Shown here in pieces: positions 1-11,558 of a stretch of DNA of 64,000 nt. The stretch spans positions 6,016,501 to 6,080,500 of the forward strand of contig OX485805.1 of NCBI GenBank assembly GCA_950295325.1, read 5' to 3'. Within the stretch, counting starts at the first letter, position 1. The number at the start of each line of letters is the position of its first letter. The DNA comes from Polytrichum commune. Taxonomy: Eukaryota > Streptophyta > Polytrichopsida > Polytrichales > Polytrichaceae. Position numbers and translations under genes: made by a program. The notes beneath the pieces were generated by a model. It saw only the letters and a list, made by a program, of their open reading frames with translations, was not told the DNA's origin and ran no database searches.

Positions 1-96
1 TGTAAATCTAATCGATTGAAGTCGGAGAACTTGAAAAACGAACCGAATAAAACCCACAAACCTTAAGTACATGTGCTTCAGGTGGCGGGCCTCAGT

Positions 97-106
97 ATCC
101 CATTCG
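97..106 (+). promoter_or_regulatory. USE-like element of U1 copy 1
   Basis: The 10-mer ATCCCATTCG lies 68 bp upstream of the inferred U1 5' end. Plant snRNA genes carry an upstream sequence element (RTCCCACATCG) at about -70, so both position and sequence are suggestive, although the match is imperfect and no clear TATA box is seen near -30. The second U1 copy has a near-identical block at exactly the same distance. Confidence 0.5.
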
Positions 107-164
107 GATTGCGGTTGTTGTGAACGGCAGTGGCATTCAAGTAGCGATCGCGAAGACTTTGAAT

Positions 165-325
165 TCACTTACCTGGGCGGGGTGTATCCATGATCCTTGA
201 GGTGGATGGCCTGGACGAGCCTGCCCCATTGCACTTCGGGCCGGGTCACTCTAGTATCTTCCTACGGGAGGCATACGCGTCATAATTTGTGGTAGCGGGG
301 GCTCGCGTTCGCGCGGCCCTTACCC
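165..325 (+). ncRNA. U1: U1 snRNA, copy 1
   Basis: U1 snRNA pairs with 5' splice sites through its 5' end. The window shows the diagnostic ACTTACCTGG block two bases from the inferred start, followed by the GC-rich stem-loop region (TTGCACTTCGGG), the Sm-binding region ATAATTTGTGG and the terminal stem-loop around GCTCGCGTTCGCGCGGCCC. The length of about 160 nt fits plant U1. An AGTGAAA motif just downstream (around 332-338) matches the plant snRNA 3' box consensus AGTNNAA. The unit is repeated 1,390 bp downstream with its upstream region conserved, so this is an array member. The exact 5' and 3' ends are inferred by alignment to remembered plant U1. Confidence 0.9.
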
Positions 326-1467
326 GACTGATAGTGAAACCGGAGAAGAACCTGTAAAGGGAGTCGGAATTGAACAACTATTTATATACTCTTGCTTATC
401 CTGTGATGTGATATACATCTTGACATTTTGTGGCACACCTGCTCTGTGGTAGTGTCATAGGCAATTTTTTCTACTCTAGTACGAAAGTGTTGAAAGTGAG
501 GGGAACACAGATTATAGTTCCTAACAGATGGGAGTGTCACTTGATCATGTTAAGATGTTGAGCTTGGGAGGAAATTTGATAAATGCTTCAAAAACATTCG
601 CAACCCTTTACTAGGGTTTTTTGTTGTTTTGTTTTATGCGTACTTAATCATGGGGCCATCAATAGGTTCGTAGCAGATTTCTGTGGATTGTTTGCGCGTA
701 CTTGTGTTTAGGTGAGTGAATTGCTGTGGTTGTTTGTTCTTCTCATCTTCTTTGAGTATTTAATTTCTTTGACAGGAAACAGTATTTCCTACACCCAACG
801 TCAAAGATCTACTTATTATACAGTAGCTACTACATATCCACATTCGTGAACTCCACACACTTGTAGCAGGATTGTGTGTGGAAATGTGTGAAGTTGGGGA
901 ATGTCCATATGACTTTGTATGAAGATCTCAAGTCAAGGTCCGAACTGCAAAAACTGCCAGATAGAGGAGGCACCAAAAGATGATATCTTGTGGAAGCACT
1001 GGGCAAGGGCCACCAACAATCTGTGTGACTTGTCAAAAGAGATGCAGAGTGAATTGTCTAGAATTTTGTGAATTTCCCATCAAGAAATCCAGCAAGGAAA
1101 GCAATAGCGACAGCACTGCTTTCACATAATTCTCTTGGAAGGAGTTGAACATCAGCATCCAAGGATATATCATCACTACTGAGTATTCAAGGAGAGCAGG
1201 CATGATCCTCTTTCTTGCCGCAATTCAAGTCCGGGATAACTGTCAAGCTGTTTCATAAAGGTGAATGACAGTATGGGGTCTCCATGGGCGCATTGTGCGG
1301 AACGTTGCGATGGTTTAGGACAGCAAGAGCCTTAATGACTTGCACAGGACCTCAAAGACTTCCAAATTGTCGAGAATTGGAGGACCAAATCTCCAGTTAA
1401 CCCTACCTTGAAGATAGAGTAGAAGAGATGGAAATGTCAGGAGAACGGAGATGAGAATACCTATCCT
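326..1467. other. spacer between U1 copies 1 and 2
   Basis: No supported gene. A stretch of about 1.1 kb that does not visibly repeat the spacer after copy 2, so the array is not a simple recent tandem duplication of whole units. Confidence 0.6.
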
Positions 1468-1486
1468 TCAGGTGGCGTGTCTCATT

Positions 1487-1496
1487 ATCCCATTTG
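1487..1496 (+). promoter_or_regulatory. USE-like element of U1 copy 2
   Basis: ATCCCATTTG, 68 bp before the U1 start, differing by one base from the copy-1 element. The conserved block shared by both copies begins about 20 bp before this point, at TCAGGTGGCG. Confidence 0.45.
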
Positions 1497-1554
1497 GATT
1501 GCAATTGTTATGAATGGAAGTGGCATTCAAGTAGCGATCGCGAAGACTTTGAAG

Positions 1555-1715
1555 TCACTTACCTGGGCGGGGTGTATCCATGATCCTTGAGGTGGATGGC
1601 CTAGAGGAGTCTGCCCCATTGCACTTCGGGGCGGGTGAGTCTAGTATCTTCCTACGGGAGGCATACACGTCATAATTTGTGGCAGCGGGGGCTCGCGTTC
1701 GCGCGGCCCTCACCC
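1555..1715 (+). ncRNA. U1: U1 snRNA, copy 2
   Basis: A second U1 gene, nearly identical to copy 1 over its whole length. ACTTACCTGGGCGGGG at the 5' end, the Sm-site region CATAATTTGTGG and the 3' stem-loop GCTCGCGTTCGCGCGGCCC are all intact. The few differences lie mostly in stem-loop II (for example CTAGAGGAGT against CTGGACGAGC). No clear AGTNNAA 3' box follows, unlike copy 1, so its 3' end processing is less certain. Confidence 0.88.
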
Positions 1716-3020
1716 GAGAAATCTCAGAAATCGGAGAAGGGTGCTACATGGAAAGGTAGAAACATTTCCTTGGCTTATCAAATATCCGAGCATTTGTATC
1801 TGTCGGGTGGTTTTCCTGGAGAGTAATGTGTCTGTTGCAGCAATCTACACCGAGAAAGAGATGGACTATGCAGTGACAGAGAATAACTCTGTGTGCAGGT
1901 TTTGGACGCGTAAGAGACAATACCGCAATCTTTAACTGAGATTACATACTGAGTGGTACCACTATTTCAATGAAAGTTTCAACGGCTGTTGTCATAGTAC
2001 ATGTAATTGTGAGGTTTCCAGACTCAGGTTAGTTTGTGTGAGGCGGTGTAAGTTGTCATCATTTATAGAGGTGCGTCCTTGTCGACCTACCTCGAGATAA
2101 TGCTTCATTGGCTATGTTGCTTCTGCTAAACATTATGTCATGTGGACATTTCCGATATAGGTTTATGGCATATCTGCTGGACAATAGTGGTGGTATTAGA
2201 GGCAGTAATGGGTATCAGGAAACTATTTCAGGTGATAGGCAACTCAATGTGGTCCAACTCCTCACTCATGTCGTCTTAGCTGTGGCTTATCGTTGGTTTA
2301 GGGGGGAAGTTTCATAAACCTTGTTTCTGAAACGTGGTGTCTGTATGTTCTCCCTCTTGGAGCTCAGAAGCCGTTGTTTGCATGCACGCATTCAATATAT
2401 ACAATCGTTTTCTCTTCTCGAGTTGTGTATTGTCGGTGTTCATCTCAGCACATCTTTACTTCTTTGAACTGTGCAAGAAGGTGGGTGTTATTGCAGTTCT
2501 TGCTCTGTTTAGAGTTTATTCTTCTACTCAAAATATGGGAATTGACTCCTCTAATTGGACAAAGAAAGAATAAATTACCATATTGTGTACTGTAATGGAT
2601 GTACTGTAGAAAGGCCACCGTTAGCCATTCTATGAAAGACATGCAACAGAGTTACTTGTGTGGGTTGTATACTTCCATCAAGGTTTCCAGCAAGAAAGAG
2701 GTTGTGATATCATTGCTTTACATTCTCAATGTAGGAGTTATTTATACTAGTATACAGTTCTTGTACCAAGATTGTGCTAATTTGCATCTCCTTCGTGCAG
2801 GATTCCTCTTAATTTGTTTCACATATGAAGTTACACATTGTGGAGGATTCAGCAGGACTCATGTTCTAGTTTCAAAGAAACTTGCCTACATAGTCAATGG
2901 TATCAACTTTCTGAAGATTGCAGTCACCTTGAATCCACCTGGAAACCTGAAGATGCCGAGATGAACAAAGGATTGAAAGAGTCGGAATTTGTAGAAGAAT
3001 GCCTTGTGGTGGGGTCTTTT
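1716..3020. other. spacer between U1 copy 2 and copy 3
   Basis: Only scattered short reading frames and no codon or splice evidence for a protein gene. Nothing else is recognised. Confidence 0.5.
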
Positions 3021-3090
3021 TATCTTATTCGTATTGCGATTTTTGTGAACAGCAGTGGCATTCAAGTAGTGATCACGAGGACTATGCAAT

Positions 3091-3250
3091 TTACTTACCT
3101 GGGCAGGGTGTATAATGAACTATAAGGTGGATGGCCTAGAGATAGCCTTGCTCATTGTACTTCAAACTGGGTGAGTCTAGAATCTTCCATTGGGAGGTAT
3201 GCACACCAAAAGTTTGTGGCAGCAGGGCTCGTGTTCACACGGCCTCACTC
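3091..3250 (+). pseudogene. U1 snRNA pseudogene, copy 3
   Basis: A decayed U1 copy in the same orientation. The 5' splice-site-pairing block ACTTACCTGGGC survives, but the Sm region has become CACCAAAAGTTTGTGG and the GC-rich loops are altered, often by C-to-T or G-to-A changes (AGCGATCGCG upstream has become AGTGATCACG; GCGGGGGC has become AGCAGGGC). Its upstream USE is also degraded. It is unlikely to make a functional U1. The mutation style fits a methylated, silenced repeat copy. Confidence 0.8.
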
Positions 3251-4649
3251 CATTAATCTCAAAAACTGGACAAGTACAAATGTCTCTTCATTAGAGTTGT
3301 AATTTAAATGGCCTATATGATTATGTGCAAGCTGTATGCTGTGTATGTTGGCTGTGACTCTTTGTGTATCAAGGCATTCTTACAGTGATGAAGGTCTGTG
3401 TGGAATCATTGGTTTGAGGTTTCTAGTTTTTTCCAATTTCCAATTTTGAAGTGTTGGAATTTAGGATCTTATTAGATTGTGTTTTGTGCAAGTTTTGATA
3501 CAACGAGGGAATCTCCTATAGGAGATGAAGTCACAAGATTTCTTTTCATATTGGATTTGGCAATACTTGAGGAAACACACATTCCGACACATATGTTTTG
3601 CAAACATCGGAAGAGACAATTCCTTTCCCGATGGAAGTGTCTAGGATAGAACTAATGATATTGATCAGAGACCTCTACGATCCACATCAATGTTTAAAAA
3701 ACAGAGAGAGTTAATCTTTTGAAACTGACACCCTCGAGCGTTTGCTTGAGGGACAGTGGAGCTCATCAACAAGAGTCAAAATTGGGTTTTGGGATTCAAT
3801 CAACGTGTCCCACAATTAAAATGATTCAAGTGGCCAATTGAGGAGTTGAGATTTAACATCCGGACGTTGGATGGTATTATGTAGCGGGCAAACAACGAAC
3901 CTAGACAATTCAAAACCTATTGTCAAAGTTCACGCAAAAGTTTTGGCCATTGTTTAGGGCAATGCCTTTGAAAAAACTGCATCATATGTTTTTGTAGAAA
4001 AATTCAATCTTTGGGGAGAGTCACCATCGACCTTGCATATATTTTGACTTAAAAGTGACTACAAGTATAATCTACACATGATTAAAAGAGGCTGGGGGGT
4101 GAAAGGAAGATCATCAGCGTATGTGACTTCCTTCTCTAAGGTTGGGTGGAGAACCTTCTTTACATCTCTCTCTTCTCTAACATCCTAAAGGTTAGTTTTT
4201 AGAGACGAAAACTATTTTCATTCAAAACAGCACACACAGGTAGGACGTACACGACAGAACATTAGAAAAGTCCCTTGGTTTTAAGCAGTATGAATCTTTA
4301 GCGACACATAACTCCAAACAGTAAGTCATAGGAAAACCAAAGTAGTTGAACAAGACTGAGATTCAGAATATACCTCCCCAGCAGAAGCCTCCAGTACCTA
4401 TGGACCTTATGTCTCGATCCTTGATAACTGGTGGATGTTTCTGGTACGTAATCTCTTCCAAATATGCTTCAAGAGTAATTTTTTAGCGCATCGGGGATGG
4501 AAGGTCCTTGACTTGCCTTGAGAGGGAACGAGATAAAGTGTCAACTTGAACATTCAGGCGTGAAAGGATAAAGTGACTGTGTACCAGAAACATGCAGGAC
4601 CAAGATGAAAGCAGCCACAGCTGAGGATGAACCACTAAGGTTCACTCAC
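3251..4649. other. intergenic, no gene seen
   Basis: No supported gene. It contains a small hairpin-forming sequence near 3732-3753 (CCCTCGAGCG, loop, then GCTTGAGGG), a form I associate with LTR-element remnants, but no LTR boundary or target duplication could be found. Confidence 0.4.
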
Positions 4650-5098
4650 AGACTACCCGGTGTGCCCTCATTTTCCTGCGAGATGTCTGTGGCCTGAGGT
4701 GCAGTTGTGCAACATGCTTCTGTAGCCATGTTCACTTCCTCCTGAAAATTCAAGACAAAAACATTTGTTGTACGTCTATCAGGATGAAGGCTGAAAGTCA
4801 GTACATGTAAGCACCTGAAATTGAAAGGGGAGAGATCATTGAAGAAATTCATATGAACAGCAAACAAGAAAGGCGCACAGGAATTCACAGAGACGCATGA
4901 CCTATATCAGATGTGATACTGGATATGGTGCAGGCCTTAATATAAGATGAAGGATCCCCAAGCTGTGTATGTGCATTGTTCATTGTCAACGTCCTCATTC
5001 CATCACTTGAAGCGAACACAGGAACGTCGTTCAAACTAAGGTAAGTGGGCCCAAAACGGACACTCTTAGCTCTGCGCCCACTTCTCCTTGCGTAGTAA
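4650..5098 (-). other. possible unrecognised coding exons
   Basis: Two minus-strand segments look like exons without a recognisable product. Segment 4902-5098 is open and of coding-like composition (it contains RRSGRRAKSVRFGP and LNDVPVFASSDG). Segment 4650-4741 follows a good acceptor (TTTTCAG) and ends at a good donor (GTGAGT), encoding a Glu/Thr-rich stretch with NMATEACCTTAP. The donor proposed for the upper exon (GTCATG) is weak. No start codon, family motif or complete gene model can be given. It may be the remnant of a gene or chance open frames. Confidence 0.25.
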
Positions 5099-5099
5099 A

Positions 5100-6677
5100 C
5101 ACGTGATTAGTTTGAGATGATCAGCAAATCTGAATCAAGGCCCTAAACATCGTCGAACTCTCTTGGTGCCGAGAAATGAAGATGCACATGTGAAAGTAAA
5201 CAAGCCCTAAAATAAACCAATTCCTGAATTCACAATATACTAACAAGGTGCATGAGATGGAATCATATACCTCGGTACGAGAAAGCAAAAGATCTTCAAA
5301 CACATAAATTCAATGTGTTAGAGCAGCCGGCACTGCGATTAGCGTACCAAGTCAAGATGACGTTGGGCAATATCCAATCAAACGCACGCGATGACTTGGG
5401 ACTAAGTTTTGTTTTGTAGGGCACTGAGTCTCAATATAGCGGTAATTCTCTATAACAGACCAGTCTTCTTCACAGATGAAGAGGCTTCAAAAGATTCTGA
5501 GGATTACCAAGAAACGCACATTCAACAAGCTCTCTACAAAGTGTGCTGTCAGGAGAACGAAGCCTCACTTCCTCTTCAAGCAGAAGGGAAAAAGACCTCC
5601 TAATCGAAAGGAAACCAAGATATGCACCAAATCAAACGCTTATCTCATTGCGAGATACAGATTGAGTTCAAATTTCTGATTGAAAATGATTCAATAGACA
5701 GAATCGATAAATTTCGCTATTCTCAGATTTCAAAAGGTGAGCACTCTACAAGAAAGAGGAATGTCAAGTCAACTAACTGCGAAAAAACACGAGACAACTA
5801 CCTTCTCCTCACCTTACGTCAATTCCTTGTAAATACCAAAAGGTCCACAGGATCGCCATTCCTTACCAATGCGAAACAAAAGTCTTCTCAACTCCTGTCA
5901 ACAAATCCACCAAATCGACATTCCCAATCGGACACTCTTAGCTCGTGGACAGAATATGAAAACGATATAATGAAGAACCCGCCTGCCTTCAAGATAACAT
6001 TTAGATTCCTAGTGGGAGAGAATGCGCGCACAATCCAAGAACAGAGAAGGTCGTTACAATTCTATTTATATACACTTTCCAGTAACCCTATGGATACGAC
6101 ATTGTGACAACCACTCGTATAGAAACGACATACTCTGCCTTACCAATATCTGCAGAGTACACCAATAATTTAATGAGTATACCTCACCAAGTGATAATAA
6201 AATGAGTATCCAATATCATATTATTAACATATGAAAAGCACATACACCACGCAAAAGTAAACACAAAAAACTAGAACACAACCAAGAGCTGCACAAGGCC
6301 AATCGCTATCAATTATCTACAAGCGAGAGAAATGAGAACTGAACCCAATCTTCTAGGCACTGTATCCTAAGTCCCTCTTGAAACACCTCACACAATCCAA
6401 TTTCCAATCAAATGTACATATTTTACCCTGCATCTGAAACGTACATGTGGCAAACACAATCGCTTGCAATCGATACTCTTCCTCTGGTATGCACCGCCAA
6501 AATCTACAACGAACCTACTACATCCAATTATCCACAATGAAAGAAACTGCAACAAAAGCGAAGACGTTGACCGACTCATCAGGCACCACGTCAACCGTAG
6601 AATTGACAGAAATTCTTGAAAGAGGTGGTGTTAAATAACACCATTTATGAAAAAAGGAAGCTGGAACCAAGGGATCT
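5100..6677. other. intergenic, no supported gene
   Basis: A plus-strand open frame at 5622-6107 (161 codons) has no recognisable domain, is rich in polar low-complexity residues and has no splice or homology support. It is not called as a gene. Confidence 0.4.
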
Positions 6678-7040
<363 letters not shown>

Positions 7041-7101
7041 TCACAGACAGAGAGGCAGAGGAGATCGAAAGAGAACGATTGAGGCTCTGACGAAGAGGAA
7101 G

Positions 7102-7108
7102 CTATATA
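7102..7108 (-). promoter_or_regulatory. probable TATA box of histone H4
   Basis: TATATAG on the minus strand, 113-119 bp upstream of the H4 ATG, is suitably placed for a short 5' leader. No clear plant histone octamer (CGCGGATC) was found nearby. Confidence 0.45.
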
Positions 7109-7404
7109 CTCAGAGAAAGCGAGGGAAAGAGGATTTGAAATTCGAAAGAGAGTCTTACCATAAAGAGCGCCAAAAATTACTATGTCTCAAATAGCATATA
7201 TTTTACTCATCTACCAATTTCCGGAGGTTTCAGTACAAAATCTACATCTAAATCGTCAAGAGCACCAAACTCCATTATGTCCCTTGTGATGTAGATTTTA
7301 GACATCCATGAATTTCCTGATGTTTCTGCGAAGAACCTAGAATTAAGCTGTCAAGAGCGCCAAAAAGCTATTATGTCCCAACGGGATACATTCACGCATC
7401 TAAT

Positions 7405-8081
7405 ACGCTGTATACTGTATTTAGTGTCATATGGCATTTTACGTCACTGTGGTAATTATTCTAATGACACTTGGTAAACTTATAAGAGAAGTCTACAAGT
7501 ATTGTCATTCAACTTAATTTTAGTTCAGACACTAGTAGTTTATCTGCTTTTAGTTTGGTACTCCCTCCATCTCAGAATGTTTGTCCGTGTTCTGAACTTT
7601 GGCGAGATTAAGGCATGTTAACCATTGATCGAGTAGTCGTAAGTATGATTCATAAAATAACAATTATTCTGAAATGCCCCCCGAAGTTGCGGTTTCGAAA
7701 GACTTCCTGGTGATGAAAGTTTGACGCAATTTTCTTTGACTTCAAGCTTCGAATTTCTAGCTAGGCAGATAAACTGAACAATCATTTTGGGACCAAAAAA
7801 TTTGGGAGGTAGGACAATCATTTTGAGATAGAGGGAGTATATTCTACATCCTACCATTTCTGCAACAAAATATTGTCATGGATGATTAAATTTTGGATAA
7901 AAATCTACTTAGTAAGTGAGTAAATGCAACATCAACATTGTAAATCTATAATGACCCATATTTTCACAAGGAATGATAAATAATGTTAGGTTTACATTTA
8001 GCTACACATGCCATCTACAATTAGTATTGAGCAAGAAATATAGAATCGGCGACACTAAATGCAATATTTAGTGTAGTTTAC
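7405..8081. mobile_element. MITE family A, copy interrupted by a Stowaway MITE
   Basis: The left end (TATTTAGTGTCATATGG) matches the element end at 19162, and the right end (GACACTAAATGCAATATT, then TAGTGTAG) is its inverted counterpart and matches 31432-31560 in reverse orientation. The inferred terminal inverted repeat is close to CTACACTAAATATT. It is non-coding. A 277-bp Stowaway element sits inside, so this copy is the older of the two. Confidence 0.6.
7561..7837. mobile_element. Stowaway-like (Tc1/mariner) MITE
   Basis: Terminal inverted repeats of about 26 bp: the left end begins CTCCCTCCATCTCAGAATG and the reverse complement of the right end begins CTCCCTCTATCTCAAAATG. Both ends are flanked by the TA dinucleotide (7559-7560 and 7838-7839), the target duplication expected for the Tc1/mariner superfamily. 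CTCCCTCC is the hallmark terminus of Stowaway elements. The 277-bp length and absence of coding capacity fit a MITE. A transposase elsewhere in the genome would be needed for mobility. Confidence 0.9.
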
Positions 8082-8200
8082 TCAAGTTTATGTTAGGTCT
8101 AAACCGTCAAGAGTGCCAAGCTACATTATGTCAACAATTTGAACTATCTGTGCGGAACGTAGATCTGAACCGTCGAGAGCGCCAAAACTGCATTATGTCT

Positions 8201-9020
8201 CAAGAGGCGTAATTTTCATGCATCTATGAGTTCTCCGGAGAATCTTCTGGAAAGCTAGATTTTGTTCGTCAGAGTTGAGAGGTCGTTGATCGGCTAACCG
8301 GCATTTTTGGTCGATGACTTTATCCACGGATGAATGTGTCGATGAATTCTTTGAGAGAGTAAATCCAGGATCATTTCATTCATCATGTAGATCCAGATGA
8401 TGCACATAGATCACAAACATCTATGATGGTATGCATCAAGTATCCTGATGGATTGAAGTACAAACATCGATATTAAGGTTTTGTTTCTCGTTTCTATTGA
8501 TACATTACAATGCAAAAAAAACTCTAATTCATCAATTAATTTGATGGGCAGAACCTCGTGAGCTTAAGGGGCATTTCATACTAAGATAAAAACACCTAGA
8601 ACTAACATTGAACCTAAATCCAATACTATCTACTACAATCTTACATTTGAAGCCCCTAAAGGTGGTGTTGATTGTTAGTATACATACTTTATCTCCTTTA
8701 TTTTTTCTTTGAAGTGGGTGTGGAACCATCGAATTTACATTCTCCCACCTGTTGGCCATATCCGTAAATGCCTTTGAGGAGTGTAAAGTGCCATTCTAGC
8801 CTCAAAGTGCCATAGGGAAGATGGGGACAACCTTATCAAGAAACGGAAATAGGGGGTGGACGCTTCGGTTTTGTGGATATGGATTTGGAAATGGTGGGCT
8901 TGCTTTAAAAGACATTTTACACTAGTTTTGAGGGCCCATGACCATTGAAATCTAAAATCTTTCATTTGTGGAAAAGGCCAAACCTATCCCTTTCACTTTA
9001 CACTAGAGCATGCTTGAGGG
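8201..9020. other. intergenic, no gene seen
   Basis: Nothing supportable. Short minus-strand frames at 8532-8965 have no recognisable content. Confidence 0.4.
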
Positions 9021-9260
9021 AGAGAGGGAAAATTATTGTATTTGAGCATACCTCTCATCCATCTAACATAGAAACTTGACCCCCTACAAGTTTGTTGCCG
9101 AATCATCTCAAATGACCTAGAGTCAACTAATTCATAGTCTTTAAAGCTAATTCCGGTGTTAGATGAACTAAAAAAATGAAACCTCCATACTACACACTAT
9201 TTCGGGTTTTTTTTATGTTGGATGAATGAGAGGTGTGCTTGTATACAATAAGGTGGAGGG
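9021..9260. mobile_element. MITE family B, copy 1
   Basis: About 240 bp with imperfect inverted ends: left CTCTCATCCATCTAACATA and, reversed from the right, CTCTCATTCATCCAACATA, extending outward through TTATTGTAT. The interior (TTGACCCCCTA, AAGTTTGTTG, TAAAGCTAATT) is shared with a second copy at 23513-23746. No coding capacity. The exact termini and target duplication are not resolved. Confidence 0.65.
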
Positions 9261-9880
9261 TGCTTAAACCAACACTTCAAGCTATTGCACATACATATGG
9301 CTATGTGGTTGATATAAACAAAAAATCATACTAGCCTTTGGCCCAAACATAGGTATCAAGAAAGAAAATATATTTTTAGTCTCAATTGAATATTCGATGA
9401 ATATTCAAAGTCCGAACTACTAGCTTCCTTAAACCAATCCATAGGCTTTGTGTATGGCAACCTTGCATATGATGAGGATCCCCACCTTCATTGCCTAGAA
9501 TCAACACAACATAGTTGGGTACTAGACCCAAACTACATCAAAGCCCAAGTAGTAATGGTATGCAAAGCCACACGGCTACCTCCATGATCCCAACCGGTTC
9601 GCTTACAAAACCATCACCTTGCATCCTAGGAACCGACCCCCTTGCATCCCGGGAAATGACCCTTTTGTGCTTTGTGGGCCTACCTTGTTGGCGTTGTGAA
9701 TAGAATGGCTAGAATAAGCATTGACAAGCCACCCTAATCCCACCTTGAACCAACCCGAGATAGAGTGGAGTCCGTTGCCTACCCTACATGGAGGTAGTGG
9801 AGGCCGCTATGAGGTGACACCACTAATGGCACCTAAAACCGTCACTCCGTGGGCCCAAACCCTCCTACACCGCCGAGTAC

Positions 9881-11001
9881 GACAGACATTAAACACTCCC
9901 CCTACGAACTTTGGGGGTGTCAGATCCGGGCGGGGGCAACCCTCCCGGTAAATTTTTGAACCCGACCGAAAACTACTAGCCGACCCGCCCAACTTCAAAA
10001 AAAACATTGCCCTTGCATTCTTGAAGGCTGCTTGACTATAAATCCCATATTGAGTGCACTTCACTTTCAAGACTCAAAATCCAATATATATGTTGACTTC
10101 CATTGAGTAAATAAGCAATTGACTAGGATTTCATTATCAAAGTGAAACCGTCAATAAAGCATGTAAATGACTTGGAAGTCAAAAATATTACAAAACCCTC
10201 ACTACCACTGAGGTTATAATTTTTGTGACTTACAATTTGAATTTGTCTTTGTCATTCTAAAATGACACTTAAATTAATGTGCTGATTTAGTATGTATATT
10301 TTATAATATTTTAGGTCATGTTGTCTACTTTCACATGTATTCGTATGCATTCAATAAATAATTAAGATTGAAAATAATAATTATTATTATTTCACTGGAA
10401 TTAATTCCATTAATAAATTAATTACAGCGCATTTTATTATTAATTATGTTTACTTAACTTGGTAAACATATTTTCTGATTTATTTGGGATTAATTAGAAT
10501 TAATTACATTCAATCACACTTAATTATTTTGAATGCATATGAATACATGTGAAAGTAGACAACATTACCTAAAATATTATAAAATATACATACTAAATCA
10601 GCACACTAATTTAAGTGTCATTTTAGAATGACAAAGACTAATTCAAATTGTAAGTCACAAAAATTATAACCTCAATGGTAGTGAGGGTTTTGTAATATTT
10701 TTGACTTCCAAGTCAATTACATGCTTTATTGACGGTTTCAATTTGATAATGAAATCCTAGTCAATTGCTTATTACTCAATGGAAGTCAACATATATATTG
10801 GATTTTGAGCCTTCAGAGTGAAGTGTACTCAATATGGGATTTGTAGTCAAGCAACCTTCAAGAATGCAAGGGCAATGTTTTTTTCAAAGTTGGGCAGGGC
10901 GGGTAGTAGTTTTCGGTCGGATTCAAAAATTTACCGGGAGGGTTGCCCCCACCCGGATCTGACACCCCCCAAAGTTTGTATGGGGCTGTTTAATGTCTGC
11001 C
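9881..11001. mobile_element. foldback element with ~484-bp inverted arms
   Basis: The left arm 9881-10364 and the right arm 10519-11001 are inverted copies along their whole length, with roughly one difference per 10-15 bp, separated by a 154-bp AT-rich loop. Shared landmarks include GACAGACATTAAAC at the outer ends, TTACCGGGAGGGTTGCCCCC, CTCAATATGGGATTT and CACATGTATTCGTATGCATT. The short open frames in both arms are simply the same sequence read twice and are not genes. The structure fits a foldback or long-TIR (Mutator-like, non-autonomous) element. Target duplications could not be defined because the outer ends fade. Confidence 0.85.
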
Positions 11002-11175
11002 GCCGGGTACAATTCAAGGTCATACATTGTTGGCAAGTGAGAGGCGTTTATAGGTGTTGGTTTTAGCACCCTCTGCCTTAATTTTCTATCTCCATGCTTG
11101 AGGCACCGAGCCACCAGGGAACTTTAAATGGATGAAAAACTTACAGTGGGCCCTACACGACATGAAATGGATAAT

Positions 11176-11555
11176 AGGGGTTGTCACACCTCGGAGAATG
11201 GAGAATGGAGAATGAGGAGAAAGAGGAGCCAATAGGATAGCTTCTCCATGGAGAAAGGTGTGACACCCCTTTGTGGCCTATGGAGAATGGAGAATGGAGA
11301 ATGGGAATTACCATTGTTGCTCGCATGTGGTAAGAATTTGTGCTCTATTCACACGCTCGGATTTGAATGAAATCAACTAAAGCCCTGCCGCAACAAAAAG
11401 AAGCGACCCTAGGTGAAAAACAGTAAAACCTTCGCACAAGAAGTTTTCTCCATTCTCCATTCTCCATTCTCCGAGAATGGGCCCTCCGCCATTCAAGGAG
11501 AGCGTGCCGCGTATCCATTCTCCGAGAATGGGAAGAAAGAGGTGTGACAACCCCT
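11176..11555. mobile_element. 380-bp TIR element with an internal third terminal repeat
   Basis: The ends are AGGGGTTGTCACACCTC and its perfect inverse GAGGTGTGACAACCCCT. They are flanked by AAT on both sides (11173-11175 and 11556-11558), a possible 3-bp duplication as in PIF/Harbinger-type elements. A further inverse copy of the terminus, GGTGTGACACCCCT, lies at 11257-11270, so the first 95 bp could form a smaller element. Tandem GGAGAAT heptamers occur just inside three of these ends. Non-coding. Confidence 0.75.
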
Positions 11556-11558
11556 AAT

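Larger units (their letters stand above)
7163..8200 (+). repeat. five dispersed copies of a 25-30-bp motif
   Basis: A motif of the form AAGAGCGCCAAA, a few bases, then ATTATGTC recurs at about 7163-7190, 7255-7283, 7351-7379, 8107-8131 and 8174-8200, all in the same orientation. Several copies are preceded by AACCGTC or similar and followed by a sentence-like shared tail about CATCTATGA. The copies flank and partly interdigitate with MITE A, so they are probably an older degenerate repeat into which the MITEs inserted. Confidence 0.6.

Noticed and set aside
5622-6107. 161-codon plus-strand frame as a gene
   Set aside because: No domain, no start context or splice support, polar low-complexity residues only.
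9807-11066. Two similar proteins encoded at 9807-10070 (minus) and 10818-11066 (plus)
   Set aside because: They are the same inverted-repeat arm read twice; no coding signature.
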